From assembly GCA_027482985.1 (NCBI GenBank), contig JAIXVO010000590.1, forward strand, positions 1-6,155: a stretch of DNA of 6,155 nucleotides, in the 5' to 3' direction. Source of the stretch: Cyanobacteriota bacterium. GTDB taxonomy: Bacteria; Cyanobacteriota; Cyanobacteriia; Leptolyngbyales; Leptolyngbyaceae. The notes under the pieces were generated by a model. That model was not told the DNA's origin. It saw nothing but the letters and a program-made list of their open reading frames with translations, and ran no database searches. Below are positions 5,500 through 6,155 of the stretch, piece after piece; position 1 is the stretch's first letter; each line of letters begins with the position of its first letter. The position numbers were made by a program, and so were the translations under genes.

Positions 5500-6155
5500 T
5501 CAACAAAATTCATAGGTGGAGATGTCGCCGGACTTCGCATCGGAGGTAAATGGGGTGTCGAGAATGACTGAATAATCCGGGTTATCCGTAGCTACAACCC
5601 TCGTCCCCGGTTGAATGTACTGGCCCTTCACCAATGCTCCCTGTTGCCCCGCACCTGTATTCGGACTCGTGATCATCCAGTAGACTGGGTTATCCGACGT
5701 ATGGGGCAGGTTGGTGATTTTGTAGGTTTTGGAGCCATCTGGATTCGACACAATTTCAATTTCTCCACTGCCGCTGACAGGCCCATAGGGGACACCGGCT
5801 GACCATTGGGCTGGGTTGCTCATGCCGCCCAGGCCACCAATGCTAATTTGCAGATGAGTTGCCGAATTCGCTCCCACATCAGACACATCATCGTCCACCG
5901 AAAAGCCATATCCAGATAGCCCCAACTGCTTATGGATAAACCAGACATAGGGGTCAACGTTATACACATTGAACAGGCAATTTTTACCATTCCACTGGCA
6001 ACCCGGTGTGGGGATGCTCGGCTCTGGATACCACTTCGATTCGGGCCAGTTGATCGTGTCTGTAAAATCAGGAACTCCGCGCAGTACAGATTTTATTTTG
6101 ACCGTGATTTCACCTGAAATTTCACCCACCTGCTTGTCGTTGCCAATATTCGGAA
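5500..6155 (-). CDS. Unrecognised protein, C-terminal part, open at window edge
   Basis: I do not recognise this family with confidence. The frame is open from the right edge to the TGA at 5500-5502, about 218 visible residues. The GTG at 6127-6129 is probably internal, because codons before it (PNIGNDKQ) remain open and no ribosome binding site precedes it. Counting from that codon: a beta-rich start (GEITVKIKSVL), a cysteine pair C44/C51 in GCQWNGKNC, an aromatic block DPYVWFIHKQLGLSGYGFSVDDDVSDVG (about 57-84), then glycine-rich beta strands and a terminal cysteine (STYEFC). The aromatic-GYGF-DD block loosely recalls the C-terminal part of GH64 / thaumatin-like beta-1,3-glucanases, a weak resemblance only. 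The look is of an extracellular or periplasmic beta-sandwich. It lies upstream of the oxidoreductase on the same strand and in the same frame. It has no HIP1 site, and AT content is a little higher than in def. Confidence 0.7.
   Translation of the reverse strand, partial: PNIGNDKQVGEISGEITVKIKSVLRGVPDFTDTINWPESKWYPEPSIPTPGCQWNGKNCLFNVYNVDPYVWFIHKQLGLSGYGFSVDDDVSDVGANSATHLQISIGGLGGMSNPAQWSAGVPYGPVSGSGEIEIVSNPDGSKTYKITNLPHTSDNPVYWMITSPNTGAGQQGALVKGQYIQPGTRVVATDNPDYSVILDTPFTSDAKSGDISTYEFC

Noticed and set aside
1..6155. CRISPR array, tRNA, rRNA, insertion sequence or attachment site
   Set aside because: No regularly spaced repeats, no cloverleaf-like sequence, no transposase-like frame and no terminal inverted repeats were seen on either strand.

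Overview
The window is cyanobacterial chromosomal DNA. The main evidence is the petB-petD pair (cytochrome b6 and subunit IV of the photosynthetic b6f complex, separate genes as in cyanobacteria and plastids) and nine perfect copies of the HIP1 octamer GCGATCGC, where about 0.1 would be expected by chance in 6.2 kb. The def gene also has the N-terminal sequence style I associate with cyanobacterial peptide deformylases. Genus cannot be fixed from this; the moderately GC-rich codon use would suit a Leptolyngbya-like or related lineage, which is only a guess.

Layout. Bases 1-531 hold the 3' part of petB (its start lies outside the window), and 662-1144 hold a complete petD; both are on the + strand and presumably form one operon. 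A strong hairpin plus T-run at 1169-1209 closes that unit. Next on the + strand come an RsbW-type ATP-binding (GHKL) anti-sigma-like regulator (1281-1760), a 270-bp spacer with a good sigma70-type promoter near its end, a small two-helix membrane protein with a four-cysteine zinc ribbon (2030-2425), and peptide deformylase (2522-3088). The - strand genes begin at 3103, only 14 bp from the end of def in convergent orientation. They are a 727-residue GMC-type flavoprotein oxidoreductase (5286 down to 3103) and, upstream of it, the C-terminal part of an unrecognised Cys-containing protein (5500 to the right edge, open at the edge).

How the parts relate. The left half is housekeeping: photosynthetic electron transfer, then stand-alone regulatory, membrane and protein-maturation genes, each probably with its own promoter. 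The right half looks like an accessory pair: an oxidoreductase of unknown substrate preceded on the same strand by a protein of unknown function. The most curious feature is that the whole - strand frame from 6155 to 3103 is open except for one TGA at 5500-5502. The unknown protein and the oxidoreductase are therefore in the same frame, separated by a single stop and a hydrophilic 71-codon stretch. I still favour two separate proteins, because a Shine-Dalgarno-like AGGGA sits just before the internal ATG at 5286.

I saw no tRNA, rRNA, CRISPR array or insertion sequence.
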